From Demequina sp. NBRC 110054 (lineage in GTDB: Bacteria; Actinomycetota; Actinomycetes; Actinomycetales; Demequinaceae), in NCBI RefSeq assembly GCF_002090115.1, contig NZ_BBRK01000006.1, positions 1 to 64,000 on the forward strand: DNA of 64,000 nucleotides. Reading direction: 5' to 3'. The position numbers and the translations under genes are program-made. Shown in pieces: positions 37,047 to 45,320 of the stretch. The notes below the pieces were generated by a model. The model did not search any database. It saw only the letters and a program-made list of their open reading frames with translations, and had not been told where the DNA came from. How positions within the stretch are numbered: position 1 is the first letter of the stretch; every line of letters begins with the position of its first letter.

Positions 37047-37423
37047 CCGAGCGCGAAGCCCGTGACGTGCGCGATGTAGACGCGGTACCAGTCGATCGCG
37101 AAGCTGTGGTCGCCTGCGGCGATCTGGACGTCGCGGAGGTACAGCGAGTCCGGCACGGTGTCCGCGCGCTCCTCGAACTCGATCATGCCCTCGGTGGGGT
37201 CGTGCGCGAGGTCGCCCGCGAGCGCGGCGAGGGTCTCGATGCCGACGTCACCCGGGTGGCCGCCCGTGTTGTAGCGACCCCAGTACTCCCGCGCCGACAC
37301 GAGCTCGCCGGTGATGACGAGCCCGCCCGTGCTGAGGGTGAGTCCGACCGAGGACACGGTCGAGAGGGTGGTGGCCTTCGCAAGACCCTCGAGGGAGAGG
37401 GGCGACAGCTCTGTAGCGGACAT
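37028..37423 (-). CDS. GvpU-like protein (gas vesicle accessory family)
   Basis: 131 residues. The hydrophobic beta pattern STVSSVGLTLSTGGLVITGELVS followed by a C-terminal LRDVQI...DWYRVYIAHVTGFALG resembles GvpU proteins; this is by memory of the family pattern. No other gvp gene is in the window. GGAGG precedes ATG 37423 and TAGCGT (37454-37459) is a likely -10. The stop codon lies in the first unit of a 20-bp tandem repeat. Confidence 0.5.
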   Translation of the reverse strand: MSATELSPLSLEGLAKATTLSTVSSVGLTLSTGGLVITGELVSAREYWGRYNTGGHPGDVGIETLAALAGDLAHDPTEGMIEFEERADTVPDSLYLRDVQIAAGDHSFAIDWYRVYIAHVTGFALGRTVLA

Positions 37424-37527
37424 GCGGATACCTCCGTAGGGACGGTTTCCGTCACGCTAACAGCGAGGATCACACCGGGGAACGGGTAGGTGCGACACCC
37501 CACAACCGCTCACATCGGGCCCTTGCT

Positions 37528-37537
37528 GGACGATGCG
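37528..37537 (+). repeat. GGACGATGCG motif, intergenic single copy
   Basis: Exact 10-mer in the 175-bp gap between the GvpU-like gene and a GNAT gene. Nothing else is evident there apart from the TAGCGT promoter at 37454-37459. Confidence 0.7.
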
Positions 37538-37598
37538 GCGGCCACCGCGGGGCCAGGGCCGGGAGACGGGGTGCTGAAGTGAGGCGGACCGCCTGGCG

Positions 37599-38120
37599 TC
37601 AGCCCCTCGGGTCGCGCATCTCGACGACGTCGAGCAGCGCCCCCGTGCGGCTGAGCCGCCGGCCGCGCGCGACGATGTCCATGCCGAGCCGCTCGTAGAG
37701 GGCGATGTTGCCCTCCTCCTCGGCGCGCACGGTGCACGACAGCCCCTCGAGGCCGCCCGCCTGCGCGGTCTCGCGCAGCGCGGCGACCACGAACGAGGCG
37801 ATGCCCCTGCCGCGCGCCTCGGGCACCACTCCCAGACGCCCGAAGTAGCGGGTGCCGTCACCCGCGTCGTGATGCTTGACCATCGCGACGGCGACTCCGT
37901 CGAGGCGGGCGACGGCGACGTGCACGCCGTTGCCCATCTCCTTGGCGAGGGAGCGCGCGTTCTCGAGCATCGCACCGGCGGTCTGACCCTTGGCGGTGTA
38001 CTCGGCGAAGGCACGATGCATGACGTCGATCGCCTCGACCGCACCCTCGGGCGCGATGCTCAGCTCGATGTCGACCTGCGGGGCGCCCTCGGCGCTGCCA
38101 CGCTTCTTGGTTGCGTTCAC
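37599..38120 (-). CDS. GNAT-family acetyltransferase
   Basis: 173 residues with GNAT motif A LGVVPEARGRGIASFVVAAL (about 97-116) and GNIALYERLGMDI in motif B. Substrate unknown. GTG 38120 (VNATKKRG) is taken as the start; TATCGT lies 8 nt before it. Upstream in-frame sequence to 38162 lacks a ribosome site. Confidence 0.8.
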   Translation of the reverse strand: MNATKKRGSAEGAPQVDIELSIAPEGAVEAIDVMHRAFAEYTAKGQTAGAMLENARSLAKEMGNGVHVAVARLDGVAVAMVKHHDAGDGTRYFGRLGVVPEARGRGIASFVVAALRETAQAGGLEGLSCTVRAEEEGNIALYERLGMDIVARGRRLSRTGALLDVVEMRDPRG

Positions 38121-38202
38121 GAGGTGACACGATAACCCGGTCGCGCCGGGACCCCGGACCACGCCCCTCTTAGGCCTGGCAGATGTCCGCTTTGCGGGGC
38201 GC

Positions 38203-38952
38203 TCAGGCCCCCATCGCGAGCGCCACGGCGAGGCCAGCCATCACGGCGGCGATGACGCCGTCGAGCACCCTCCATGCGCCGGGACGGGACAGCGGCCCCG
38301 AGAGCAGCCGCGCGCCGTAGCCGAGCGCGAGGAACCAGACCACCGAGCCGCTCATCGCGCCCGCGGCGAAGATCCAGCGGAGGTCGCCATACGTCGACGC
38401 GACGGTTCCCATGAACAGCACGGTGTCGAGGTACACGTGGGGGTTGAGCCACGTCACGGCGAGGACCGCGAGGAGCGTCACACGCAGGGTCGATGGGGTC
38501 AGGGAGGGGGCGAGCGTCGTCGCGGCGCGGCGGGGATCACGGCTGGTGAGCTCGCTGCCGACGGCTCGGTGCCCCAGGCCCGCTTCCCCGACCGGCCCGA
38601 CACCTGCATCGTCCGAGGAGGCGCGCCGACCACCCGAGGCGACGCGCACATCGTCCACCTCGAGTGCCGCCCCCGCGGGCCGCCAGGCGCGCCGCGCGGC
38701 CACGACGGCGTAGCCGAGCAGGAACGCCGCCCCGCCCCACCGCGCGACGCCGACCAGCCAGGGCACGCTCAGGACCGCGGCCCCGACCCCGGAGACCCCC
38801 ACGGCGATGAGCACCGCGTCGGAGGCCGCGCAGATCGCCACGACCATCAGCACGTGCTCGCGGCGCAGCCCCTGACGCAGGACGAACACGTTCTGCGCGC
38901 CGATCGCGACGATGAGCGACAGGGAGAAGCCGAGCCCGGCGAGGTAGGTCAT
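38203..38952 (-). CDS. lysE: LysE-family basic amino acid exporter
   Basis: 249 residues with LysE hallmarks GFSLSLIVAIGAQNVFVLRQGL at the N terminus and TWLNPHVYLDT in the second half, six helices in total. The loop between helices 3 and 4 is enlarged by about 60 Ala/Gly/Arg/Ser-rich residues (~95-150). Exports lysine and/or arginine. TACCGT (38959-38964) lies 6 nt before ATG 38952. Divergent from its probable activator lysG. Confidence 0.9.
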   Translation of the reverse strand: MTYLAGLGFSLSLIVAIGAQNVFVLRQGLRREHVLMVVAICAASDAVLIAVGVSGVGAAVLSVPWLVGVARWGGAAFLLGYAVVAARRAWRPAGAALEVDDVRVASGGRRASSDDAGVGPVGEAGLGHRAVGSELTSRDPRRAATTLAPSLTPSTLRVTLLAVLAVTWLNPHVYLDTVLFMGTVASTYGDLRWIFAAGAMSGSVVWFLALGYGARLLSGPLSRPGAWRVLDGVIAAVMAGLAVALAMGA

Positions 38953-39022
38953 ACGGCGACGGTAGCCAGCCCGCAGAAGAAGCACCACTAAGCATTTGCG
39001 ATGCTCCATTAGCCTTGCTTAT

Positions 39023-39907
39023 ATGCAGATTCCCGCAGACCTCGCCCACACGCTCGCGACCGCGGTCGCGGAGGGCTCGCTCGAGGCCGCGGCCCGCGCG
39101 CTGCACCTCACCCAGCCCGCGGTCAGCCAGCGCCTGAGAACCCTCGAGCGGCTCACTGGCCAGGTGCTGCTCGTGCGCTCCCGCCCCGTGCGCGCGACCG
39201 CCGCGGGCGAGATCGTCATCCGCTACGCCAAGCAGGTCGCGCGGCTCGACGCCGACGCGTCCGACCTGCTCGGGCTCACGGGCGCTGGCGCGCCGTCGCT
39301 GTCGATCGGGGTGAACTCCGACTCGCTCGCCACATGGTTCCTCGCTCCCCTGGCCCGGCTGACGGAGAGGCTCGGCGTCGTGTTCGACCTCCATCGGGAC
39401 GACGAGGGGCGCACGGCCGACCTGCTGGCGAACGGCACGGTGGCGGCCGCGGTCACCACCCAGCGCGATCCCGTGCCGGGCTGCACCTCGACGCGCCTCG
39501 GCACGATCGCCTACCGGGCGGTCGCATCGGAGGGATTCGCGCGTCGCTGGTTCCCCGAGGGAGCCACTCGCGAGGCGCTCGAGTCCGCCCCGCTCGTGGA
39601 CGTGGACCGCGAGGACAGGCTGCAGACCCGCTACCTCGAGGCCGTGGGAGCGGACGCCGCGCTGCCCCCGCGCCATCGGATCCCGACCACGCCGGACTTC
39701 GGGCGCGCGATCGCGATGGGCATGGCATGGGGCCTGATGCCTCAGGTCCAGCGCGAGGCGACGACGGGCATCGTCGAGCTCGGCGGGCCGGAGATCACGG
39801 TCGACCTGCACTGGCAGCAGTGGCGCGTGCACTCGACGCTGCTCGACGAGGTCGCCGCGGAGGTCGCGGCCGAGGCGGCGCTGCACCTCACGGCTCAGCC
39901 CGGCTAG
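39023..39907 (+). CDS. lysG: LysR-type regulator LysG/ArgP
   Basis: 294 residues: N-terminal winged helix ([41 protein letters not shown]) and LysR effector domain. The pairing with a divergent lysE is the classic LysG-LysE arrangement, where LysG with lysine/arginine activates lysE. TAGCCT (39010-39015) lies 7 nt before ATG 39023. Only 70 bp separate the two starts. Its stop overlaps the convergent macro-domain gene's stop. Confidence 0.93.
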   Translation: MQIPADLAHTLATAVAEGSLEAAARALHLTQPAVSQRLRTLERLTGQVLLVRSRPVRATAAGEIVIRYAKQVARLDADASDLLGLTGAGAPSLSIGVNSDSLATWFLAPLARLTERLGVVFDLHRDDEGRTADLLANGTVAAAVTTQRDPVPGCTSTRLGTIAYRAVASEGFARRWFPEGATREALESAPLVDVDREDRLQTRYLEAVGADAALPPRHRIPTTPDFGRAIAMGMAWGLMPQVQREATTGIVELGGPEITVDLHWQQWRVHSTLLDEVAAEVAAEAALHLTAQPG

Positions 39908-40419
39908 CGATCCGCGAGCGCCGCGAGGAACGCCTCCTCGTCGGCGGCCGCGAACACGGTGAGGATCACCTCGGACACCGAGGTCGGCCCCGCGAGGTGC
40001 ACGACCACCTCGTGCACCGCGATCGGCGCGGCGATCTCGACGGGGAACCCGTAGATGCCGGTGCTGATCGCGGGGAAGGCGACGGAGCCCAGCCCATGGG
40101 CGGCCGCGAGCGCGAGCGACTCCCGGTAGCACGAGGCGAGCAGCTCGGCCTCGCCGCGGCCCCCTCCGTGCCAGACGGGACCGACGGTGTGGATCACGTG
40201 GCGCGCGGGCAGCCGGTACGCGCCCGTGATCCTCGCCTGTCCCGTCGGGCAGCCGCCCAGGGTGCGGCATTCGGCGAGCAGCTCGGGCCCGGCCGCGCGG
40301 TGGATCGCGCCGTCGACTCCCCCGCCGCCCAGCAGCGACTCGTTCGCGGCGTTGACGATCGCGTCGACCGCGAGCGTCGTGATGTCGGCGCGCTCGACCC
40401 GGATCCCCGGCCCCCGCAT
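39904..40419 (-). CDS. Macro domain protein (O-acetyl-ADP-ribose deacetylase type)
   Basis: 171 residues, a single macro domain. [25 protein letters not shown] (about 20-44) is the ADP-ribose-binding signature with the catalytic-loop asparagines, and [12 protein letters not shown] forms the second phosphate loop. Family members deacetylate O-acetyl-ADP-ribose or remove ADP-ribose from proteins. It starts 13 nt after the NSS small-subunit gene, so it is probably co-transcribed with the transporter. Confidence 0.92.
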   Translation of the reverse strand: MRGPGIRVERADITTLAVDAIVNAANESLLGGGGVDGAIHRAAGPELLAECRTLGGCPTGQARITGAYRLPARHVIHTVGPVWHGGGRGEAELLASCYRESLALAAAHGLGSVAFPAISTGIYGFPVEIAAPIAVHEVVVHLAGPTSVSEVILTVFAAADEEAFLAALADR

Positions 40420-40432
40420 CGTCGCTGGCCCG

Positions 40433-40579
40433 TCAGTCCGAGGGCGGCGGATCGTCCTCGCCGCCCGGAGGCATGTGCGTGTGCTCGGGCGCCCTCGCGA
40501 GGAAGACGATCGATGCGGCGAGGCCTCCCCAGATGACGGCCATCGCGAGCAGCATGAGCAGCAGGGCGTCGGCGCTCAT
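40433..40579 (-). CDS. NSS transporter small subunit (MetS-like, 48 aa)
   Basis: A 48-residue protein with one membrane helix ([20 protein letters not shown]), then [19 protein letters not shown]. This matches the 'methionine/alanine import NSS transporter small subunit' family, whose members are required by the adjacent NSS permease. ATG 40579 overlaps the permease stop (40576-40579) and has GGAGG upstream. Easily missed because of its size. Confidence 0.85.
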   Translation of the reverse strand: MSADALLLMLLAMAVIWGGLAASIVFLARAPEHTHMPPGGEDDPPPSD

Positions 40580-42240
40580 CGCGCACCTCCGTTCGCGTCA
40601 GGCGGGCCGGGTTCCTCGCCGTCCCCGGACGACGCGGTCGCGGGGTCGTAGGGCTCGGTCACCTTGGCGCCGACCTCGGCGGGCAGCCGCAGCTGGGCGC
40701 GCGTGGGCCAGACGTTCGGGTGCTCGACGTCGCGGCGCCACCGCAAGCGCGGCATCACGAGACCCATCACGATCAGGAACGCCACGGTCCCCCAACCGAA
40801 GGTGACGAGGAACCACGTCGGGTAGCCCTCGTAGCCGTCGACTGCGAGCGTCACGGCCTTGTCGACGAGCATGTAGATGAGCAGCACGCCGACCGCGCTC
40901 ACGAGCAGATGCCAGTAGCGGCCGGGGCGCAGCGGCGAGACGGCGGCGAGGTGTCGCTCGAGCTCGACCGCCCGCTTGCCGAACCACAGCGACGCCGCGA
41001 TCATCCCGATCGCCCCCGCCACGATGCCGAGCTGGTTGGACCACTGGTCGACGGTGTCGAGGACGTACAGCCCGGTCGTCGTCCCGAAGGCCACGATCGA
41101 CAGGCACGCGGAGACCAGGCCGAGGACGGTCGCGCTGATGCGGGGGTTCCAGCCGAACTTGTCCTGCAGCGCGGCGGACATCGTCTGCATGATGGAGATG
41201 AGCGAGGTGAGCCCGGCGAGCACGAGCGAGGCGAAGAACAGGGCACCGAAGATCCACCCGCCGGACATCTCCGCGATCACCGCGGGGAACGTGACGAAGG
41301 ACAGCGACACGCCCGCGATGCCCGACAGCTCAGAGACCCCCACCCCCTGCTCGTGGGCGAGGAAGCCGAGCGCCGCGAAGACCGCGATGCCGGCCAGGAG
41401 CGAGAAGGAGCTGTTGCCGAAGGCCACGACGAGCGCAGGCCCCGTGATGTTCGAGCGGCGGCGCCGGTACGAGGCATACGTGATCATCACGCCGTACGCG
41501 AGGGACAGCGAGAAGAACACCTGGCCGTACGCGGCCACCCACACGTCGAGGTTCGCGAGCGCGGAGAAGTCCGGGGTGAAGAGTGCCTCGACCCCGTCCC
41601 ATGCGCCTGGCAGGAACAGCGCGCGCACCACGAGGATCCCGAAGGTCGCGATGAGCAGCGGGATGCCGACCACGTTGAGCCGCTCGACGCCGTTGTGCAG
41701 GCCCAGGGCGAGCACCCCGATGGTGAGACCCCACACGAGCACGAGGGGCAGGACCACGCCGGGCACGAAGTCCAGGCTCACGCTCGCGCCGTCGGCGAGA
41801 GCAAGGTAGTCGCCGAAGAAGAAGCCGCTCGGGTCGTCCGCATAGTCGAGCCCGAAGCTGAACCAGAAGTAGCTCAGCGCCCACGCGATGATCACCGTGT
41901 AGTAGAGCCCGATCACGAAGTTGATCGCGATCTGGAACCAGCCGAGCCCCTCGGCATGGCGGTGGACCCGATGCATCGACAGTGGCGCGGAGCCGCGGAA
42001 GCGGTGGCCGATGGCGTTCTCGAGGAACAGGATCGGGATGCCCGCGGTCACGAGGGCGAGCAGGTACGGGATCATGAAGGCGCCGCCGCCGTTCTCGAAT
42101 GCCTGTCCGGGGAAGCGCCAGATGTTCCCCAGGCCGACGGCCGAGCCGACCGCGGCGAGGATGAAGGCCGTCTGGCCGCTCCAGTGCTCGCGCGTGGCGG
42201 GCGCCGGCTCGACGGCGTCCTGCGCCGCGTCTCGGGACAT
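40576..42240 (-). CDS. Sodium-dependent neurotransmitter-symporter family (NSS) amino acid transporter
   Basis: 554 residues, 11-12 helices. NSS signatures: AAVGSAVGLGNIWRFPGQAFENGGGAF in helix 1 (sodium/substrate site) and the helix 6-8 region with FFSLSLAYGVMITYASY and TSLISIMQT. Probably methionine/alanine import, given the small subunit downstream. ATG 42240 has GGAGGAGG upstream; the possible -10 TAGCGT is at 42303-42308. Confidence 0.92.
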   Translation of the reverse strand: MSRDAAQDAVEPAPATREHWSGQTAFILAAVGSAVGLGNIWRFPGQAFENGGGAFMIPYLLALVTAGIPILFLENAIGHRFRGSAPLSMHRVHRHAEGLGWFQIAINFVIGLYYTVIIAWALSYFWFSFGLDYADDPSGFFFGDYLALADGASVSLDFVPGVVLPLVLVWGLTIGVLALGLHNGVERLNVVGIPLLIATFGILVVRALFLPGAWDGVEALFTPDFSALANLDVWVAAYGQVFFSLSLAYGVMITYASYRRRRSNITGPALVVAFGNSSFSLLAGIAVFAALGFLAHEQGVGVSELSGIAGVSLSFVTFPAVIAEMSGGWIFGALFFASLVLAGLTSLISIMQTMSAALQDKFGWNPRISATVLGLVSACLSIVAFGTTTGLYVLDTVDQWSNQLGIVAGAIGMIAASLWFGKRAVELERHLAAVSPLRPGRYWHLLVSAVGVLLIYMLVDKAVTLAVDGYEGYPTWFLVTFGWGTVAFLIVMGLVMPRLRWRRDVEHPNVWPTRAQLRLPAEVGAKVTEPYDPATASSGDGEEPGPPDANGGAR

Positions 42241-42363
42241 GACGTCCTCCTCCGCTCTCGTGGGCATGCGACTGACCGCGCGCACCAGCGACGATGTGGC
42301 CCACGCTAGTCCGACAGAGCCGGGAGCGCGCCCCGAGTCCGCTGCCCGGTGTCAAAGATCACC

Positions 42364-42381
42364 GCCCCCAGAAATGGGGGC
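42364..42381. other. perfect hairpin/palindrome in divergent promoter region
   Basis: GCCCCCA-GAAA-TGGGGGC lies between the two outward -10 candidates TAGCGT (42303-42308, minus) and TAGCGT (42405-42410, plus). It is upstream of both, so an operator is more likely than a terminator. Confidence 0.45.
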
Positions 42382-42448
42382 TGTCCGGCGGCGCCCGGTG
42401 TCGATAGCGTCCAAGCAGTCCCCCGGACCACGAGAAGGACGCGCACCG

Positions 42449-42679
42449 ATGCCGTACTACCGCCACGAGGCTTTCCGGTTCTTCCTCACCATCGTCGGCG
42501 CGACCACCGTCGTCGCCATGGTGACGGGGCTGTTCGTGCCGCCGCTCACCGCGGTGTGCAGCACTCTCCTCCTGGGGGCGGGCGCCACCTTCCTGGCCGT
42601 CGTCGTCGCGATGGAGACCCGCGAGGCGCTGCGCGGCCTCCGCCGGCGCCACGCTGCCGCGTCCCGCCGACTTTCCTGA
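42449..42679 (+). CDS. Small two-helix membrane protein
   Basis: 76 residues: MPYYRHEAFRF, a first helix FFLTIVGATTVVAMVTGLFV, a second CSTLLLGAGATFLAVVVAM and an Arg-rich tail. No family recognised. GAGAAGGA precedes ATG 42449; TAGCGT (42405-42410) fits as -10 with a ~32-nt leader. Confidence 0.65.
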   Translation: MPYYRHEAFRFFLTIVGATTVVAMVTGLFVPPLTAVCSTLLLGAGATFLAVVVAMETREALRGLRRRHAAASRRLS

Positions 42680-42771
42680 GAGGCGCGATTGCGGCCGGGT
42701 CCGCGCTCGCGCGGGCGAATTCCTCCCGCCGGACGATGACGCATCACTCCAGGAATGCCTATGATCGCCGC

Positions 42772-42831
42772 ATGCCCGATGGCCATAGATCCCCGCTGAC
42801 CACCCATCGCCGTACGGGAGGGCGCCCGTGA
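42772..42831 (+). CDS. Putative 19-residue leader peptide upstream of CNNM gene
   Basis: TATGAT (42760-42765) is followed by 6 nt and ATG 42772, giving MPDGHRSPLTTHRRTGGRP and a TGA that overlaps the GTG start of the next gene (GTGA, 42828-42831). If the mRNA is leaderless as in its neighbours, ribosomes would translate this peptide first and reinitiate on the CNNM gene. A non-coding leader with the ribosome site GGGAGGG is the alternative. Confidence 0.5.
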   Translation: MPDGHRSPLTTHRRTGGRP

Positions 42832-44216
42832 CCGAGGCATGGCTCCTCCTCCTGCTCGCGCTGCTGCTGATCGCCGCGAACGCACTCTTCGTCGCCGCCG
42901 AGTTCGCCTTCATCACCGTGGACCGGCCCACGGTCGACAAGGCCGCCGAGTCCGGAGACAAGCGCGCTGCATCGATTCAAGCGGCGCTCAAGCACCTCTC
43001 GACGGAGCTGTCGGGCGCGCAGCTCGGCATCACCGTGACCTCCCTGCTGGTCGGCTTCATGGCCGAGCCCTCTGTCGCGACGCTGCTCGCTGCGCCGCTC
43101 GAGGCGACTGCCCTTCCCGAGTCGACCGCGACCGCCGTGGCGCTGGTCCTCGCGTTCCTGATCGCGACCGGGACCCAGATGGTGTTCGGCGAGCTCGTCC
43201 CCAAGAACTGGGCGCTCGCGGAGCCGCTCAAGATCGGCCGCGCCGTCGCGGGCGCCAACCGCGGCTTCACGTGGTTCGCCGGACCGCTCATCCGCGTGCT
43301 CAACGGCTCCGCCAACCGCGTCGTGCGGATGTTCGGGATCGAGCCCCGCGAGGAGCTCGCCTCCGCGAGGTCCGCCCAGGAGCTCGAGTCGCTCGCCGAG
43401 AGGTCGGCGCAGCGCGGAACCCTCGAGCCGAGGGTCGCCCGACGCCTCGCGCGCGCGGCGGAGATGAAGGCGACCACTGCGTCGGACGCGATGACGCCTC
43501 GCACCCGCGTGCACTTCCTCGACGCGGACGACTCCGTCGCGGAGCTGCTCACGGTGGCCTCGCACACCGGCCACGCGCGCTTCCCCGTGCTCGGCGAGGA
43601 CGTCGATGACGTCGTGGGCGTCGCGCACTTCAAGCGTGCGCTCGCGGTGCCCGCGCGCCAGCGGTCCTCGACGCCGGTGCGCGAGATCTGCCTGCCCATC
43701 GCCTCCGTGCCGTCGACCATGCCCCTGAGCGCGGTGCTCACCGCTCTGCGCGAGGGCTCGCAGATCGCTGTGGTGGTCGATGAGTACGGCGGCACCGACG
43801 GGGTCGTCACGCTCGAGGACCTGGTCGAGGAGATCGTGGGCGAGATCGAGGACGAGCACGACCGGCCCGTGTCGCGCTTCCGCCGCGTCGCGGAGCGCAC
43901 GTGGTCGCTCTCGGGCCTGCTGCGACCCGACGAGGCGGGCGACATCATGCACCTCGCGATGCCCGAGGCACGCGAGTCCGACACGCTCGGCGGCCTGCTG
44001 ACCGAGAGGCTCGAGCGCTTCCCCCGCCTGGGAGATCAGGTCGAGCTCGAGGCGCGGGACGAGGACGCGCGCGACGAGGACGACCTCGCCACCCCTGTGA
44101 GCGTGCGGCTCACGGTCACACGCCTCGACGGCCACCGCGTCGACCGCGTCCTCGTCGAGGTCAGGCCTCTGACCGACGACGATGCCGAGCCCGAGGGAGA
44201 GGACCACGATGCCTGA
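42828..44216 (+). CDS. CNNM/CBS domain protein (CorC/HlyC 'hemolysin' family), first copy
   Basis: 462 residues: DUF21/CNNM membrane domain with four segments (residues ~1-190, NALFVAAEFAFITVDR at the start), two CBS motifs (~215-345, with VVDEYGGTDGVVTLEDLVEEIVGEIEDE) and a C-terminal CorC_HlyC transporter-associated domain. Family members are tied to Mg2+ or Co2+ efflux. GTG 42828; overlaps the next paralogue by 8 nt. Confidence 0.92.
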   Translation: MTEAWLLLLLALLLIAANALFVAAEFAFITVDRPTVDKAAESGDKRAASIQAALKHLSTELSGAQLGITVTSLLVGFMAEPSVATLLAAPLEATALPESTATAVALVLAFLIATGTQMVFGELVPKNWALAEPLKIGRAVAGANRGFTWFAGPLIRVLNGSANRVVRMFGIEPREELASARSAQELESLAERSAQRGTLEPRVARRLARAAEMKATTASDAMTPRTRVHFLDADDSVAELLTVASHTGHARFPVLGEDVDDVVGVAHFKRALAVPARQRSSTPVREICLPIASVPSTMPLSAVLTALREGSQIAVVVDEYGGTDGVVTLEDLVEEIVGEIEDEHDRPVSRFRRVAERTWSLSGLLRPDEAGDIMHLAMPEARESDTLGGLLTERLERFPRLGDQVELEARDEDARDEDDLATPVSVRLTVTRLDGHRVDRVLVEVRPLTDDDAEPEGEDHDA

Positions 44217-45261
44217 CTACGCCGCGATCCTCATCGCGCTCGCGCTGCTCGCGGGCAACGCATTCTTCGTGGGCGCGGAGTTCTCGCTCGTCTCCGCGCG
44301 CCGCACCCAGATCGAGCCCCACGCAGAGGCGGGCTCCTACCGGGCCCGGGTCACCGTGAGGGCGATGGACCGGGTGTCGCTCATGATGGCGGGCGCGCAG
44401 CTCGGCATCACGGCATGCTCGCTGGGCCTCGGCGCCATCGGTGAGCCCGCGGTCGCGCACCAGCTCGAGAAGCCGCTCGCGGCGATCGGCGTCACGGGGG
44501 CATGGCTTCACGGCATCGCCTTCGCCGTGGCGCTCGTGATCGTCGTCGGTCTGCACATGGTGCTCGGTGAGATGGTGCCCAAGAACATCGCGATCGCCGG
44601 GCCCGAGCGCTCCGCCCTCCTGCTGGGCCCACCCATGTACTACCTGGTGGTCCTGCTCAAGCCGCTGATCGTCGCGCTCAACTGGATCGCGAACGGCGTC
44701 CTGCGCCTCCTGCGCGTCCAGCCGACCGACGAGGTCGCGAGCGCCTTCGACGCCGACGGGGTCGCGGCCCTGGTCGCGGAGTCGCGCGAGGAGGGCCTGC
44801 TCGACGAGCACGAGCACCGGGTGATGGAGGGCTCGCTGCAGCTGTCGTTCGAGACGGTCCGCGACGTGCTCACGCCGGTCGACTCGCTCGTGACGCTGCC
44901 GGTCGACGTCACGCCGCAGCGCGCCCAGAAGGAGTGCGTGCGCACGGGCTTCTCACGGTTCCCGCTGGTCGATGCTTCCGGCGATTACGTGGGATATCTT
45001 CACCTCAAGGATTTCGTGGCGGTGCCGCGCGGCGGCGCGACCAAGCCCGTGCCGGACGACGCGGTGCGGCCGCTCACGGTGCTCAGCCCCGATGCGTCGC
45101 TCGAGGAGGCGCTCACGGCGATGCAGGCGCGCGGCACCCACATCGCGCTCGTGCGCGACGAGGCAGGCACGCTCCTCGGGGCGGCCATGCTCGAGGACGT
45201 CATCGAGCGCCTCGTGGGCGAGGTCGCGGACGCCGGCCAGGCGGTCGCCTCGCAGGGCTGA
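44209..45261 (+). CDS. CNNM/CBS domain protein, second copy lacking the CorC domain
   Basis: 350 residues: CNNM domain (NAFFVGAEFSLVSARR) and two CBS motifs ending with GAAMLEDVIERLVGEVAD. It has no C-terminal CorC_HlyC domain, unlike the first copy, so the pair may form a heteromer. ATG 44209 overlaps the end of the first gene by 8 nt. Confidence 0.92.
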   Translation: MPDYAAILIALALLAGNAFFVGAEFSLVSARRTQIEPHAEAGSYRARVTVRAMDRVSLMMAGAQLGITACSLGLGAIGEPAVAHQLEKPLAAIGVTGAWLHGIAFAVALVIVVGLHMVLGEMVPKNIAIAGPERSALLLGPPMYYLVVLLKPLIVALNWIANGVLRLLRVQPTDEVASAFDADGVAALVAESREEGLLDEHEHRVMEGSLQLSFETVRDVLTPVDSLVTLPVDVTPQRAQKECVRTGFSRFPLVDASGDYVGYLHLKDFVAVPRGGATKPVPDDAVRPLTVLSPDASLEEALTAMQARGTHIALVRDEAGTLLGAAMLEDVIERLVGEVADAGQAVASQG

Positions 45262-45320
45262 GCCGATACCGCGACTCGACTCCGGGAGCCGGCGAGAGGC
45301 GTGCGGCGAGGGACATCCGC

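Noticed and set aside
36862-37079. Plus-strand ORF with a repeated RTVQVRRGRCRSGEDGAGQA pattern
   Set aside because: It is the translation of the 20-bp tandem repeat, antisense to a real gene end, with no start context.
42828-45261. Hemolysin genes
   Set aside because: The CNNM/CBS family is often labelled 'hemolysin', but the domains indicate membrane transport, not a toxin.
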